DNA of 30,635 nucleotides from an uncultured bacterium (GCA_937959175.1 CALGAS010000010.1:1-30635), one strand, 5' to 3'; shown: positions 1 to 9,816, counted from the first letter of the stretch. Numbers and translations are program-made. The notes: generated from the letters alone by a model not told the origin.

Positions 1-61
1 GCCCCCCGGCGCGAGCCGGGGGGACGGCGGGCTGTTGGGCCTTCCCGGCCTCCGGAAGCCC
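1..61. other. Two stem-loops downstream of ffh
   Basis: Two inverted repeats lie in the stretch that follows ffh on the minus strand. The first pairs positions 2-10 with 15-23 in a perfect 9-bp GC stem, and read on the plus strand its loop is GCGA, a GNRA tetraloop. The second pairs 37-45 with 54-61 as an 8-bp stem with one bulged C. A smaller 6-bp hairpin sits at 137-152 (GCGAGG / CCTCGC). No T-tract follows any of them on either strand, so they are not typical intrinsic terminators. No gene was seen between 1 and 189. Confidence 0.35.
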
Positions 62-189
62 GTTGGACCGCTCACCACCAACCCGCCCTATCCGCGATCA
101 CCACCGAATACCCCACGAAACTTGGCCGGCCGTTGGGCGAGGTTCACCTCGCGAGCCCGTACGCCTGCCCGGCTCCGTGGGGCTCCCAG

Positions 190-1680
<1,491 letters not shown>

Positions 1681-1732
1681 GGCGGCTTTCGGGAATCGAC
1701 GGACGGTTGGGGTGGCGGCCTCGGGATCGCGG

Positions 1733-1770
1733 CCGCGAGGTGCTCGCGGGGTGCGAGATCAGGCCTGATC
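1733..1770 (-). other. Hairpin and 14-bp palindrome in the ffh leader
   Basis: Upstream of ffh there is a 7-bp hairpin (CCGCGAG at 1733-1739, CTCGCGG at 1743-1749) next to a perfect palindrome GATCAGGCCTGATC at 1757-1770. A minus-strand TATACT, five of six matches to a -10 box, lies just upstream at 1802-1807, but no convincing -35 box precedes it. The palindrome would therefore sit in the early transcribed leader. It could be an operator or an RNA structure. The function is unknown. Confidence 0.3.
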
Positions 1771-1824
1771 CGTGGGAGCAAGGCCCGAGCGCGAGCCCTG
1801 GAGTATATCGCGGCGATCGCCCGC

Positions 1825-4290
1825 TCAGCGGATCGGTGCGGCGGCAAAGCTGGCCGGCGGCCGGATCCGGCCATCGGCGTCGCGGGTCAGGCCGAACCAT
1901 GCCAGGGCGGCATCGCTGACGGCAGACCTTCGGCTGCGATCGGGGGTGCCATCCGGAGCCGAATCGGGTTCGGCAAGCCTGCCAATCGTGAACTCGGAGA
2001 CCGGCGTCGAATCGAGGTTGCCAACGCTCTCGAAGCCGAAGGCGGCCCAGCCGGCCTCTTCGATCGGAGCGGTGTTGGTCAGTCGGTGAATCGTGCCGCT
2101 GACGTGCTTGGCGTAGAGGACGGTGCGGTCACCGACGGTCTCGGCCAGGGAGACGGTCCAGGAGCGATGCAGCGGCAGGCTGCTTGCGGCCTGAGCCAGC
2201 AGGGCCGCGACCGGGGGCAGGGCTGGCGGGCCGGCTGCCGGGAGGCTGGCTGTCACCGTGGTCAGGCCGCCGTCGAGTCGCACCCTGGCGAGCGTCACCG
2301 ACGGATCGGAGAAGCCGTGGAGCGTGACGTCGTCGGCCGAGATCGCCACCAGCCGGCCGGCGATCTGCACGGCCCGGTCGACCGCTGCGTCGTGGTCGAT
2401 CGTGCCCAGCCGGCTGATCCCCGCAGCGACGTCGATCGAGAAGACCTCGAGGTGCTGGCGGCGAGGGAGTGAAATGACGTCAATCGGCAGCCAGGGGACG
2501 ATATCGCCCGCCAACCAAGCGGTCACCTCGACCGGAATCGTGATCACGCCCTCGTCGGGAAAGAAGCCGAGCGCCAGATGGTCGCCGTCACCCCGCCGCC
2601 GCCCGTCACCGGTGATCGGTGTCGACGCCCCGCGGCCCCCTTCGAGTGTCATCCGGTGGAGCAGCGCCGGGCTGGTCGGATCCCGCACGTCAAAGATCGA
2701 GAGCTGCAGGCCCCGGAACATGCCGGTTTGCGGATCGGCGTCGCGGCCGATCGTCAGCAGATAGCCGTCGGCGAGCGGCTGGATGTGGTCCGAGAAGCCG
2801 GGCACGTGCAGTTCACCGAGGAGCGTCGGCGCGGAGGGCGTCGAGAGATCGACTACGAAGAGCGGATCGGTGCGGACGAACGTGACGAAGTAGGCCCGGT
2901 CGGCGACGAACCGGACCGCGTAGAGATCCTCGCCGGGAGCGAGCCCGGTGAGGCTGCCGACCTCCCTCAGCTGCTCGCCTTCGGCTGCGAGGATGACGAC
3001 GCCGCTGCCCTGCCCCCGATTCTCGACCACAACCCGCAGGTAACCGTCTGCTTCGTCGGCCGCAAACTGGTTGAGCACCGTCCCGGCGAACGACCCCTGG
3101 GCTGCCAGGGAGACCGTCGTGGAGCCGGCGAAGCCGACCTGCGTGACCGTCGTGGTCGGCGGCTCCCAGATCAGCGGTCGGATTCCGCCACCTCCCGGCA
3201 CGCCCTGGTCGGCGTCGAAGACAAACATTGCGTCGGCGGTGGCGAAGACCTCGACGGTTCCCTCGGTGAAGAGGCCCACGGTGGCGGTCGGCTGCCCGTC
3301 GCCAGCGGCGACATCGATCGAAGTGACGGTGGTCAGCTGCCCCACCTGACCGGAGACCGGAATGTCGATCGCCGTCGGCTCGACCAGCGTGGCCAGATCA
3401 AAGGGATTGCCCGCGGCATCAACCTGATAGACCTGTGGCGTCATCGTGGCGACGAGCTGCTCTCGGACGCGGGCCGCGTAGACGTCGGCAGTCTCGTAGC
3501 GGCCGGCGACGATTTGCGGGGCCGGAGCCTCCAGCCGATGATTGAGGACCAGCCGCAGGTTGCCGGCCACCATGCGGGAAGCGACCAACTGGCCGTCAAA
3601 GACGGCCCGCTGAACGACGACCGGAGCGGCCGGGTCGAAGACATCAAGCACGGTCATCGCCGTCTGCGGCGGCGGGGGCGGCGGGGAATGGCAGCATCGC
3701 CAGATGTCGTCTGAACCATTGCGGGATGCGAGGATCGTCAGCCGGTCGCCGGCGAGATACATGCCGGCGATCCGTCCGGGATCATCGAGCTCAAACTGCC
3801 CGACGAGTCGCGGCTGGCCTTCGGCGAAACCCTCCAGAATCGAGAGGCGACGATCCGACACGGTGTAGAGCGTGTCGCCGTCGGTCTCGACGAGATCGGC
3901 CTCGTCGACACCGGCGATCTGCGTGTTGGTCGTCGATGACTCGAAGGCTGCGACGGGCCCATCCAAGATGTCGAGCCGCGGCATCACAGGCGTGGTGACC
4001 CCAATTGGTATCGGCACGCCGATGAGCCGATCGTCGAACCACCACCAGCCAGGTTGTGTCGAACGGCCGAAGAGATGGTCCCACCGATCGACTGCCTGGG
4101 TCACCAGCCAGCCGGCATAGGCCTCCTCCGAGGCAAAGGTCTCGAGCCCCTGGCCATGATCGGGCGGGAACCGCCGTGGTTCAAGCTGTGTGAGCGGTTC
4201 GGTGAGGGACGTGTCGCCGGCGAGGAGCCGCCGTGATTCCAGGGGCTCGACGGCGAGCGGCCGGCGAGACGTTCGATGGACGGGACGCAC
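1825..4290 (-). CDS. Secreted beta-propeller domain protein with LEPR-XLL motif
   Basis: This is an 821-residue protein of the beta-propeller domain family (Pfam PF09826 type). The diagnostic segment TNTQIAGVDEADLVETDGD and the following LYTVSDRRLSI lie near residues 140-175, and repeated blade-like strands fill the rest. The N-terminus carries VEPLESRRLLAG at residues 14-25, the LEPR-XLL signature found at the start of many large extracellular planctomycete proteins, so export is likely even though no classical hydrophobic signal peptide is visible. A run of histidine, cysteine and prolines (CCHSPPPPPPQ) lies near residue 200. The start is GTG at 4290, since no ATG lies nearby, and a promoter candidate 33-62 bases upstream supports it. 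The substrate is unknown. Confidence 0.82.
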   Translation of the reverse strand: MRPVHRTSRRPLAVEPLESRRLLAGDTSLTEPLTQLEPRRFPPDHGQGLETFASEEAYAGWLVTQAVDRWDHLFGRSTQPGWWWFDDRLIGVPIPIGVTTPVMPRLDILDGPVAAFESSTTNTQIAGVDEADLVETDGDTLYTVSDRRLSILEGFAEGQPRLVGQFELDDPGRIAGMYLAGDRLTILASRNGSDDIWRCCHSPPPPPPQTAMTVLDVFDPAAPVVVQRAVFDGQLVASRMVAGNLRLVLNHRLEAPAPQIVAGRYETADVYAARVREQLVATMTPQVYQVDAAGNPFDLATLVEPTAIDIPVSGQVGQLTTVTSIDVAAGDGQPTATVGLFTEGTVEVFATADAMFVFDADQGVPGGGGIRPLIWEPPTTTVTQVGFAGSTTVSLAAQGSFAGTVLNQFAADEADGYLRVVVENRGQGSGVVILAAEGEQLREVGSLTGLAPGEDLYAVRFVADRAYFVTFVRTDPLFVVDLSTPSAPTLLGELHVPGFSDHIQPLADGYLLTIGRDADPQTGMFRGLQLSIFDVRDPTSPALLHRMTLEGGRGASTPITGDGRRRGDGDHLALGFFPDEGVITIPVEVTAWLAGDIVPWLPIDVISLPRRQHLEVFSIDVAAGISRLGTIDHDAAVDRAVQIAGRLVAISADDVTLHGFSDPSVTLARVRLDGGLTTVTASLPAAGPPALPPVAALLAQAASSLPLHRSWTVSLAETVGDRTVLYAKHVSGTIHRLTNTAPIEEAGWAAFGFESVGNLDSTPVSEFTIGRLAEPDSAPDGTPDRSRRSAVSDAALAWFGLTRDADGRIRPPASFAAAPIR

Positions 4291-4322
4291 CTGGATCGCC
4301 TGCCTCTCTGGGGGGTTGTTCG

Positions 4323-4352
4323 GTTTTAGAGAGTGACTGTGGCCCGGGTCAA
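4323..4352 (-). promoter_or_regulatory. Candidate sigma70-type promoter for the beta-propeller gene
   Basis: Read on the minus strand, TTGACC (4352-4347) is followed by an 18-base spacer and TAAAAC (4328-4323); the alternative is 17 bases to CTAAAA. It would place the transcript start about 25 bases before the GTG start at 4290. The same TTGACC -35 form is seen at 9817 and 10830. Confidence 0.4.
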
Positions 4353-4473
4353 GAGAGCCGGGGCGACACCGGGAAGCTGGGCGACGCCATCTTTCGGCGG
4401 TGGCCGGCCGCAGGGATCCGGCGACCGCAGCCCGCGGTGACCCGGTTTTTCAGCACTCGCTCAGGCCTGCAGG

Positions 4474-5121
4474 CTACGGAGCCAGCCGCACGATTGCCCA
4501 GCCCCCGCTGGCCTCGCGGCGGAACTGCAGCCGGTCGTGGAGGCGGCTGGGCCGGCCCTGCCAGAACTCGATCCGTTCCGGAATCAGCCGATAGCCGCCC
4601 CAGTGGGGCGGCCTGGGGATGGCCGCATCGTCGGGGTGCTCCGTGCGAAAGCGGGCAAACAGCTGCTCGAGCGGTTCACGGCCGGCGATCACCTGGCTCT
4701 GGGGTGAACTCCAGGCACCGATCCGGGACGTGCTCGGCCGGCTCTTGAAATAGGCGTCGCTTTCGGCTGGGGTCGTCTGTTCGATTCGCCCCTCGATCCG
4801 CACCTGCCGCTCGGGCTCGGCCCAGTGGAAGGTCAGGGCTGCCTGCGGATTGGCGGCAAGCTCCCGGCCCTTGCGGCTTTCGTAGTTGGTGAAAAAGCAG
4901 AAGCCCCGCTCGTCAAAGCCCCGCAGAAGGACGATCCGGGCCGATGGTCGGCCTTCCGGCGTAGCCGTCGAGAGCGTCATCGCTTCCGGTTCGGGGACCC
5001 CGGCGGCGACCGCCTCGTCATACCAGGCGGCAAACTGCCGGATGGGATCGGGGTCGACACCCGCCTCGTCGAGCACCCCCTGCTCGTATTCCTTGCGGGC
5101 GTGGGTCGATCTCGGCTCCAT
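4474..5121 (-). CDS. pdxH: Pyridoxamine 5'-phosphate oxidase
   Basis: This FMN-dependent enzyme oxidises pyridoxamine- and pyridoxine-5'-phosphate to pyridoxal 5'-phosphate, the last step of vitamin B6 cofactor synthesis and salvage, in the cytosol. The 215-residue length fits the family. Conserved landmarks are PEAMTLSTA, RIVLLRGFDERGFCFFTNY, SRKGRELAANPQAAL, RQVRIEGRIE, the SRPSTSRIGAWSSPQSQ segment and the C-terminal PHWGGYRLIPERIEFWQG and RLHDR motifs for FMN and substrate binding. The ATG at 5121 is chosen over the upstream in-frame ATG at 5184 because it has a GAGGA ribosome binding site six bases before it and because the extra 21 residues do not look like the family. The gene reads toward the beta-propeller gene, with 183 bases between. 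Confidence 0.96.
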   Translation of the reverse strand: MEPRSTHARKEYEQGVLDEAGVDPDPIRQFAAWYDEAVAAGVPEPEAMTLSTATPEGRPSARIVLLRGFDERGFCFFTNYESRKGRELAANPQAALTFHWAEPERQVRIEGRIEQTTPAESDAYFKSRPSTSRIGAWSSPQSQVIAGREPLEQLFARFRTEHPDDAAIPRPPHWGGYRLIPERIEFWQGRPSRLHDRLQFRREASGGWAIVRLAP

Positions 5122-5268
5122 GGCAAATCCTCGCTGGCCTCGCTCGCTCCGGTGACGAGCCGCCCGAATCGGGAGGCAACACACAGCGTATCACCTATGC
5201 CCGACGCTGGGCCGGCAAAGGCGGCGCGCCACCGGAGGGAGCGGGGGCCGTGCGAACCCCTCGCGGCA

Positions 5269-5571
5269 TCAGCTGAAGGTGCCGGGCTCGGCGGAGACCG
5301 GTGCCGACACGGGGATCCCCCCGCCGCCCGACATCGGCGACATCATGCCGCCCTCACAGCACGGCTCGCAGACCGGGCCGCAGGGCTCACAGACCGGGCC
5401 GCAGGGGGCGGCCATCGGCGGGGGGCAGGCCTCGCCTCGTCGTCCGCAGGGCGAGCGGAACTCCATGAACGACGGACGGCGGCAGTTGCCGAAGCTGCCG
5501 AAGCAACTGTTACATCCGGGCGCTGCCGTCAGGGCGGCAAGCGCAAGTGCCAGACAGACGAACCGCGACAT
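5269..5571 (-). CDS. Small cysteine-rich lipoprotein
   Basis: This is a 100-residue predicted lipoprotein. Residues 1-20 form a short signal peptide (MSRFVCLALALAALTAAPGC) ending in a lipobox-like A-P-G-C, so the cysteine at 20 would be lipidated. The mature part has about a dozen further cysteines, a tandem CGPVCEP repeat followed by CC, and a Gly/Met/Pro/Ser-rich tail with no charged patch. Closely spaced Cys-Pro motifs of this type suggest metal binding or disulfide cross-linking at the cell surface, but this is inference. The ATG at 5571 is chosen over the in-frame ATG at 5637 because it begins the signal peptide and has GGAG nine bases upstream. No family was recognised. Confidence 0.72.
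   Translation of the reverse strand: MSRFVCLALALAALTAAPGCNSCFGSFGNCRRPSFMEFRSPCGRRGEACPPPMAAPCGPVCEPCGPVCEPCCEGGMMSPMSGGGGIPVSAPVSAEPGTFS
5363..5404. repeat. Tandem 21-bp repeat in the cysteine-rich lipoprotein gene
   Basis: Two adjacent 21-base units (5363-5383 and 5384-5404) differ at one base (GGCTCGCAG against GGCTCACAG). They encode the repeated CGPVCEP heptapeptide of the lipoprotein on the minus strand. An in-frame repeat of this kind can expand or contract by slippage. Confidence 0.85.
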
Positions 5572-5869
5572 GACAAACGTCTCCAACGAACGGGAGGTGG
5601 CGGGGCAAGGAGGGTATGGCGTCGTCGCCGACGCCACGGGAACCCTACCTCATGGTTTCCGACGCGGCGGCTGCCCGGCTGCTGCCCGACCTCGATTGCC
5701 GTCCCACGATGCCGGTCGTGCGGGTTGTCACGATTCGGGAGCGATCAAACGGAAGCCCACTTGCAGCACCGGTTCCGGCCCGTTTGCGTGCTAGAGTTCG
5801 ACGGTGTTGGCGAGGTGCCATCACCGTCGGTCTTGGCTGCCGCCGGCAGCCTCCTCTGAACACGCTGCC

Positions 5870-6868
5870 GTGGATACCGTTTTCCTCCTGCCGCGACTCG
5901 GCTTCCGCATCCTGGCGGTGGCGGCTGTCCTGATCGGGGCCTTCGGCCTCTCGGCTGGTCCCCTGCTCGCGGCCGATGATCACGCGGCTGCCTGCGAGTG
6001 TCCGGTCGCCTGCCCGGAGCCGGTTGATGTCTGGGTGGCGAGCACTCGGCGTCTGCCGAGAGTCTGCCGCCTGCCAGCCTCGGCTGACCTTGCCATCGAA
6101 CAGTTGACCACTGACGGCGGCTGTCGCTGCTGGAACGACGCCAGCCTGGCTGATCTCCTGGACGAGCCGTGGCGGCCGCTGGTCTTCTTCGTGCACGGCA
6201 ACCGTTACGACTCCGGCGATGCCAAGACCCAGGGCATCTCCCTGGCCCGTCGGCTGAAGATGGCCAGGCCGGCAGCCCCGCAGCCCCGGCTGGTGATCTT
6301 CTCGTGGCCGAGCCAGAAACAGGGCCTGCCGCTCAAGGATGGCCGGCGGAAATACGCCCGCGCCTACGCCGACGGCCACTACCTCGCCTGGCTGCTCGGG
6401 CAGGTGCCGCCGGAACAGCCGGTCGCGGTGGTCGGCTACTCATTCGGAGCGCTGGTGACCGCCGAGGCGATGGTCGACCTCGAGGCCGTCCTGCCGGGAG
6501 GACTTCCCTGGGCCGACCGGCCGGGCCGCACGCAGCTGGTCTTTGTGGCCCCCGCCCTCCGGTGCGACGCGCTGGCTCCCCGCGGCCCCTTCCGGGAGAC
6601 GTTGGCGGGCCTCGACCGGCTCACGCTGCTGATCAACTCCCGCGACGAGGCCCTCCGGTTTTTCCCGCTCCTCGAGCCGGCGGTCCGGGCCGACGCCCTC
6701 GGCTATGTCGGGATGCCCCGCCGCTGGCTGCCGCCCGAGGTCGAATACGATGCCGCCGATGCCGCCGGGATCGTCGGCAAGCTCCACACGATGCGTCGCT
6801 ACCTCGACTCGGCAACGCTGGTGGAGACGATCGCTGCCGGCACTCTCGATGGCCTCGTCGCCGAGTGA
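5870..6868 (+). CDS. Secreted alpha/beta hydrolase
   Basis: This is a predicted alpha/beta hydrolase of 332 residues, of the poorly characterised group near DUF900 (PF05990). Residues 1-40 form a signal peptide or membrane anchor (RILAVAAVLIGAFGLSAG) and are followed by a Cys-rich patch (ACECPVACPEP). LVFFVHGNRYDSGD is the oxyanion-hole strand, and VVGYSFGALVTAEAM is the nucleophile elbow (G-Y-S-F-G), so a catalytic serine is present. The acid and histidine were not assigned with certainty. The GTG at 5870 gives a normal 13-residue n-region. The GTG at 5804 would add 22 residues that do not look like a leader. It converges on the GDP-mannose dehydratase with 24 bases between, and the substrate is unknown. 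Confidence 0.75.
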   Translation: MDTVFLLPRLGFRILAVAAVLIGAFGLSAGPLLAADDHAAACECPVACPEPVDVWVASTRRLPRVCRLPASADLAIEQLTTDGGCRCWNDASLADLLDEPWRPLVFFVHGNRYDSGDAKTQGISLARRLKMARPAAPQPRLVIFSWPSQKQGLPLKDGRRKYARAYADGHYLAWLLGQVPPEQPVAVVGYSFGALVTAEAMVDLEAVLPGGLPWADRPGRTQLVFVAPALRCDALAPRGPFRETLAGLDRLTLLINSRDEALRFFPLLEPAVRADALGYVGMPRRWLPPEVEYDAADAAGIVGKLHTMRRYLDSATLVETIAAGTLDGLVAE

Positions 6869-6892
6869 ACTTCGCGTCGGCCGAGGCTCGGC

Positions 6893-7918
6893 TCAGGCGG
6901 CTCGCCGCTGGGACTGCGCGGTGTCGGCTTCGAGCCTGGCGGCCACCATCATCCTGGCGACCTCGGGCATCGTATGAGTTGCCGTCCAGCCGAGTCGTTC
7001 GCTGGCCCGGCGGGTGTCGGCCCGGCCACAGGCGATCTCGCTGGGGCGGGTCAGCTTGGGATCGCGGCTGACGTGCCGCCGCCAGTCGAGGCCCACCGCA
7101 GCGAAGGCCTCGGCCACAAAGTCCTCGAGGCTGGTGGTGACGCCCGTGGCGATCACGAAATCTTCGACGGCATCCTGCTGGAGCATCCGGTGCATGGCCG
7201 CGACATATTCAGGAGCCCAGCCCCAGTCGCGGCGAACCGAGAGGTCGCCGAGGTTCAGCGACTGCTGTTCGCCGCGGGCGATCCGGCAGGCCGCCGCGAC
7301 GATCTTCTGCGTCACAAACCGCTCCGGTCGCAGCGGGCTCTCGTGATTGAAGAGGATGCCGGTGGCGGCCTCGATCCCGTAGGCCTCGCGGTATTGGGCG
7401 ATCTGCCAGAAGGACGTCGCCTTGGCGATCCCATAGGGGCTGCAGGGCCGCAACACGGTCGTCTCGCTGGCGGGCTCCTCGCCGGCGTTGCCGAACATCT
7501 CCGAACTGCCGGCGTTGTAGAGCCGGACCGGCCGATCGAGCATCCGGATCGCCTCGAGCAGGTTGATCGTGCCGACGACGATGCTCTCGAAGGTCTCAAC
7601 CGGCTGGCCGAAGGAGAGCCCGACGCTCGTCTGGCCGGCGAGGTTGTAGATCTCGTCGGGATCGGCCTGCTTGAGGGCCAGAAGTGTCGAGCGGAAATCG
7701 ACCAGCGACATCGTCACCAGCGTGACCCGGTCACGGATGCCGAGGGCGGTGAGGCCCTGAAAGCGGCCTCCCTGCGCATCGCGGCTGGTGCCAACGACCG
7801 AATAGCCGAGGCCAAGGAGATGGGCCGCCAGGTAGGAGCCATCCTGGCCGCCGATCCCGCAGATCAGGGCGGTCCGGTCGGTGGGAGCGGGGTTGGGCTG
7901 GCCGGGCGGGGCGTTCAT
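6893..7918 (-). CDS. gmd: GDP-mannose 4,6-dehydratase
   Basis: This short-chain dehydrogenase/reductase converts GDP-D-mannose to GDP-4-keto-6-deoxy-D-mannose, the precursor of GDP-fucose, GDP-rhamnose and related sugars for surface glycans. The 341-residue protein has the NAD(P)-binding GIGGQDGSYLAAHLL near residue 20, YNLAGQTSVGLSF, the YNAGSSEMFG segment, the catalytic SPYGIAK (YxxxK), and the family-specific FNHESPLRPERFVTQKI and RDWGWAPEYV. The ATG at 7918 is chosen over the upstream TTG at 7954. It lies 55 bases after the epimerase gene on the same strand, so the two are probably co-transcribed. No reductase for the 4-keto product was recognised, although the neighbouring epimerase could act next. 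Confidence 0.9.
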   Translation of the reverse strand: MNAPPGQPNPAPTDRTALICGIGGQDGSYLAAHLLGLGYSVVGTSRDAQGGRFQGLTALGIRDRVTLVTMSLVDFRSTLLALKQADPDEIYNLAGQTSVGLSFGQPVETFESIVVGTINLLEAIRMLDRPVRLYNAGSSEMFGNAGEEPASETTVLRPCSPYGIAKATSFWQIAQYREAYGIEAATGILFNHESPLRPERFVTQKIVAAACRIARGEQQSLNLGDLSVRRDWGWAPEYVAAMHRMLQQDAVEDFVIATGVTTSLEDFVAEAFAAVGLDWRRHVSRDPKLTRPSEIACGRADTRRASERLGWTATHTMPEVARMMVAARLEADTAQSQRRAA

Positions 7919-7973
7919 GGCGGCGGACGGTAGCAGGCCGCCCGGAGCCGGCAAACGGCAGTTTCAGCCGTGG

Positions 7974-8954
7974 TCAGGACCGCTTTGAGCCCGCCGCGAA
8001 CCAGGCTGCGGTGCGGGCGAGGCCGTCGGCCAGCGTGACCTCCGGCCGCCAGCCGAGCAGATCGGCCGCCAGGGAAGGGTCGACCATGTTGCTCCGCAGA
8101 TCGCCGGGCCGCGCCGGCCCGTGTCCGGGCAGCGGCAGCGGGCCGCCCTGGCCCCGGCCGGCGAGATCCTCTTCCATCGCGGCCCGGAGCATCGCCTCGA
8201 TCTCGTTGACATCGGTGCCCAGACCGGTGCCGATGTTGAGGCTGACCAACTGACCGGGGTCGATGCCGGAGCCGCTCCGGGTGAGGGCCGCGAGGTTGGC
8301 CCGGGCCACGTCAGGGCCGTAGACATAGTCCCGGATGTACCGGCCGTCGCCGTTGATCCGGGCCGGCTCTCCGGCGAGATATTGCTTGCAGAAGATCGCC
8401 ACCACGCCCGCCTCGCCGTGTGGATTCTGGCGGGGCCCATAGACGTTGGAATAGCGGAGGGCTACCGCCGCCAGGCCGTGTTCGCGGGCGTAGAACTCGA
8501 GGTACCGCTCGCCGACCCACTTCGTGATCCCGTAGGGGCTCACCGGGCCGGCTGGCGTTGTCTCGGGAGCGGGGGTGGTGACGTCGCCGTAGAGGACGCC
8601 CCCGGAAGACGCAAAGACGAACCGCCCGACGCGGTGGGCCACCGCGGCATCGAGGACATGGATCAACCCCATCACGTTGACCCGTGCGTCGAAGGCCGGC
8701 TCGCGAACCGAGCGGCTCACCGACATCTGGGCCGCCTGATGACAGACCGCCTCGGGCTGCTCGGCCTCGAAGACGCGGGCCACCGCCGCCGCGTCGGCGA
8801 TGTCGGCCACATGGAGGGGAACCTCCGCTGGCAGATTGTCACGGCTGCCGCTGGAGAGGTCGTCGAGGACGGCCGGTGTATGACCAGCCGCCAGGAGCGT
8901 GTCGACGATGTGGCTTCCGATGAAGCCGGCACCACCGGTAACAAGGATCTTCAT
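7974..8954 (-). CDS. NAD-dependent nucleotide-sugar epimerase/dehydratase (GalE-like)
   Basis: This extended short-chain dehydrogenase acts on an NDP-sugar, probably as a UDP-glucose/UDP-GlcNAc 4-epimerase. The 326-residue length fits. It has the Rossmann motif TGGAGFIGSH at residues 6-15, HQAAQMSVSRSV, FASSGGVLYGD, and the catalytic SPYGITKWVGE (YxxxK). RYSNVYGPRQNPHGEAGVVA and NGDGRYIRDYVYGPD are family features of GalE/WbpP-like epimerases. The ATG at 8954 directly precedes the Rossmann strand. It diverges from the plus-strand gene at 9099 and leads into gmd. Substrate assignment between UDP-glucose, UDP-GlcNAc and a GDP-keto sugar cannot be made from sequence alone. Confidence 0.85.
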   Translation of the reverse strand: MKILVTGGAGFIGSHIVDTLLAAGHTPAVLDDLSSGSRDNLPAEVPLHVADIADAAAVARVFEAEQPEAVCHQAAQMSVSRSVREPAFDARVNVMGLIHVLDAAVAHRVGRFVFASSGGVLYGDVTTPAPETTPAGPVSPYGITKWVGERYLEFYAREHGLAAVALRYSNVYGPRQNPHGEAGVVAIFCKQYLAGEPARINGDGRYIRDYVYGPDVARANLAALTRSGSGIDPGQLVSLNIGTGLGTDVNEIEAMLRAAMEEDLAGRGQGGPLPLPGHGPARPGDLRSNMVDPSLAADLLGWRPEVTLADGLARTAAWFAAGSKRS

Positions 8955-9098
8955 GAGGCGTGATCGATTCCTGGCCCGGCCGTCCGGCTCAGGGCGTTGG
9001 GGATGGGAGGGCGATCGATCCCGCGAGCCATCGCGGGCAAGACCGGTGCAGCGGTAGCATACTCGGGCACGCTCCGTTCGTCGCCGAGGCCGCTGCCG

Positions 9099-9782
9099 AT
9101 GATCCTCCTTCAGGAGTCGTATACCTCACCCGACCCGGCACGCGCCGAGGAGTTGGACCGCGCCCGGCAGCGGAACCAGGCGGCCGGCGTGTTCAGTGAG
9201 ATCGTGGCCCTGCCCCCCGGTGGGCGGAAGACGTTCGCCGACTGCTTCGCGGTCGCTGCCGACCGCTTCCGGGACGAGATCTGCGTGGTGGCCAACGCCG
9301 ACATCGCCTTCGACGGCTCGCTCGCCGGGGCGGGCGACCTGGTGCGAGAGGCCGTCCGCCCGCTCCTGGTAACGCTGACCCGCTGGGATGACCCGAGCGG
9401 GCCGTCGATGGAGGGCCGCGTCGAGGCCCGCTCCTGGCGGTTCTTTTCCCAGTCGCAGGATGCCTGGATGTTCATGGCCGGCTCGCTCCCCGACTTTCAG
9501 GCAGCCTTCACTCTGGGGATTCCCGCCTGCGAGAACCGCCTGGCCTACGAGGCCTACCGGGCCGGCATCGCGGTAGCCAATCCGGCCCTCGAGGTTCGCT
9601 CCTGGCACCACCACGCGTCGGGCACGCGGTCATGGAGGCTGGCCGACGCCTACCGGGGCCCACTCTTCTTTCCCCGCCTGACAACCCTCGCGATCGGTGC
9701 CTGCGAAGGGTTTGTGCTCGATCGGTCAGGCTGGCGGACACGAAAGGAGGTCGTCGCCTCGGGATCGGTGCAGGCCAGGTGA
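9099..9782 (+). CDS. Hypothetical protein with NADI motif, probably glycan-related
   Basis: This 227-residue protein belongs to a family that I recognise only as hypothetical proteins found near glycosyltransferases. It opens with MILLQESYTSPDPARAEEL, followed by strands ending in EICVVANADIAFDGSL, LTRWD, SQDAWMFMAG, LGIPACENRLAYEAYRAG and SWHHHASGTRSW. The N-A-D-I-x-F-D segment after a beta strand resembles the DxD-type nucleotide-sugar site of GT-A glycosyltransferases, but no named family was identified. The ATG at 9099 is chosen because the 34 residues from the upstream ATG at 8997 look like non-coding translation. It is divergent from the sugar epimerase, and the intergenic region has a CCCGCGA/TCGCGGG hairpin at 9020-9037. 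Confidence 0.7.
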   Translation: MILLQESYTSPDPARAEELDRARQRNQAAGVFSEIVALPPGGRKTFADCFAVAADRFRDEICVVANADIAFDGSLAGAGDLVREAVRPLLVTLTRWDDPSGPSMEGRVEARSWRFFSQSQDAWMFMAGSLPDFQAAFTLGIPACENRLAYEAYRAGIAVANPALEVRSWHHHASGTRSWRLADAYRGPLFFPRLTTLAIGACEGFVLDRSGWRTRKEVVASGSVQAR

Positions 9783-9816
9783 CCGACGGGCTCCGGCGGG
9801 GCTCTGCAGCGGAGAA

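Noticed and set aside
1..189. Possible rpsP or SRP RNA gene next to ffh
   Set aside because: No S16-like reading frame and no conserved SRP RNA loop (GGAAG-type domain IV) were found in this stretch.
2578..3714. 378-aa plus-strand reading frame opposite the beta-propeller gene
   Set aside because: It lies entirely inside the well-supported minus-strand gene, has low-complexity Arg/Gly/Asp composition and no domain; GC-rich codon bias opens antisense frames.
6880..6892. Interrupted palindrome GCCGAG-G-CTCGGC between the convergent hydrolase and gmd genes
   Set aside because: The one-base loop and lack of a T-tract make it a poor terminator; at this GC content short palindromes are common.
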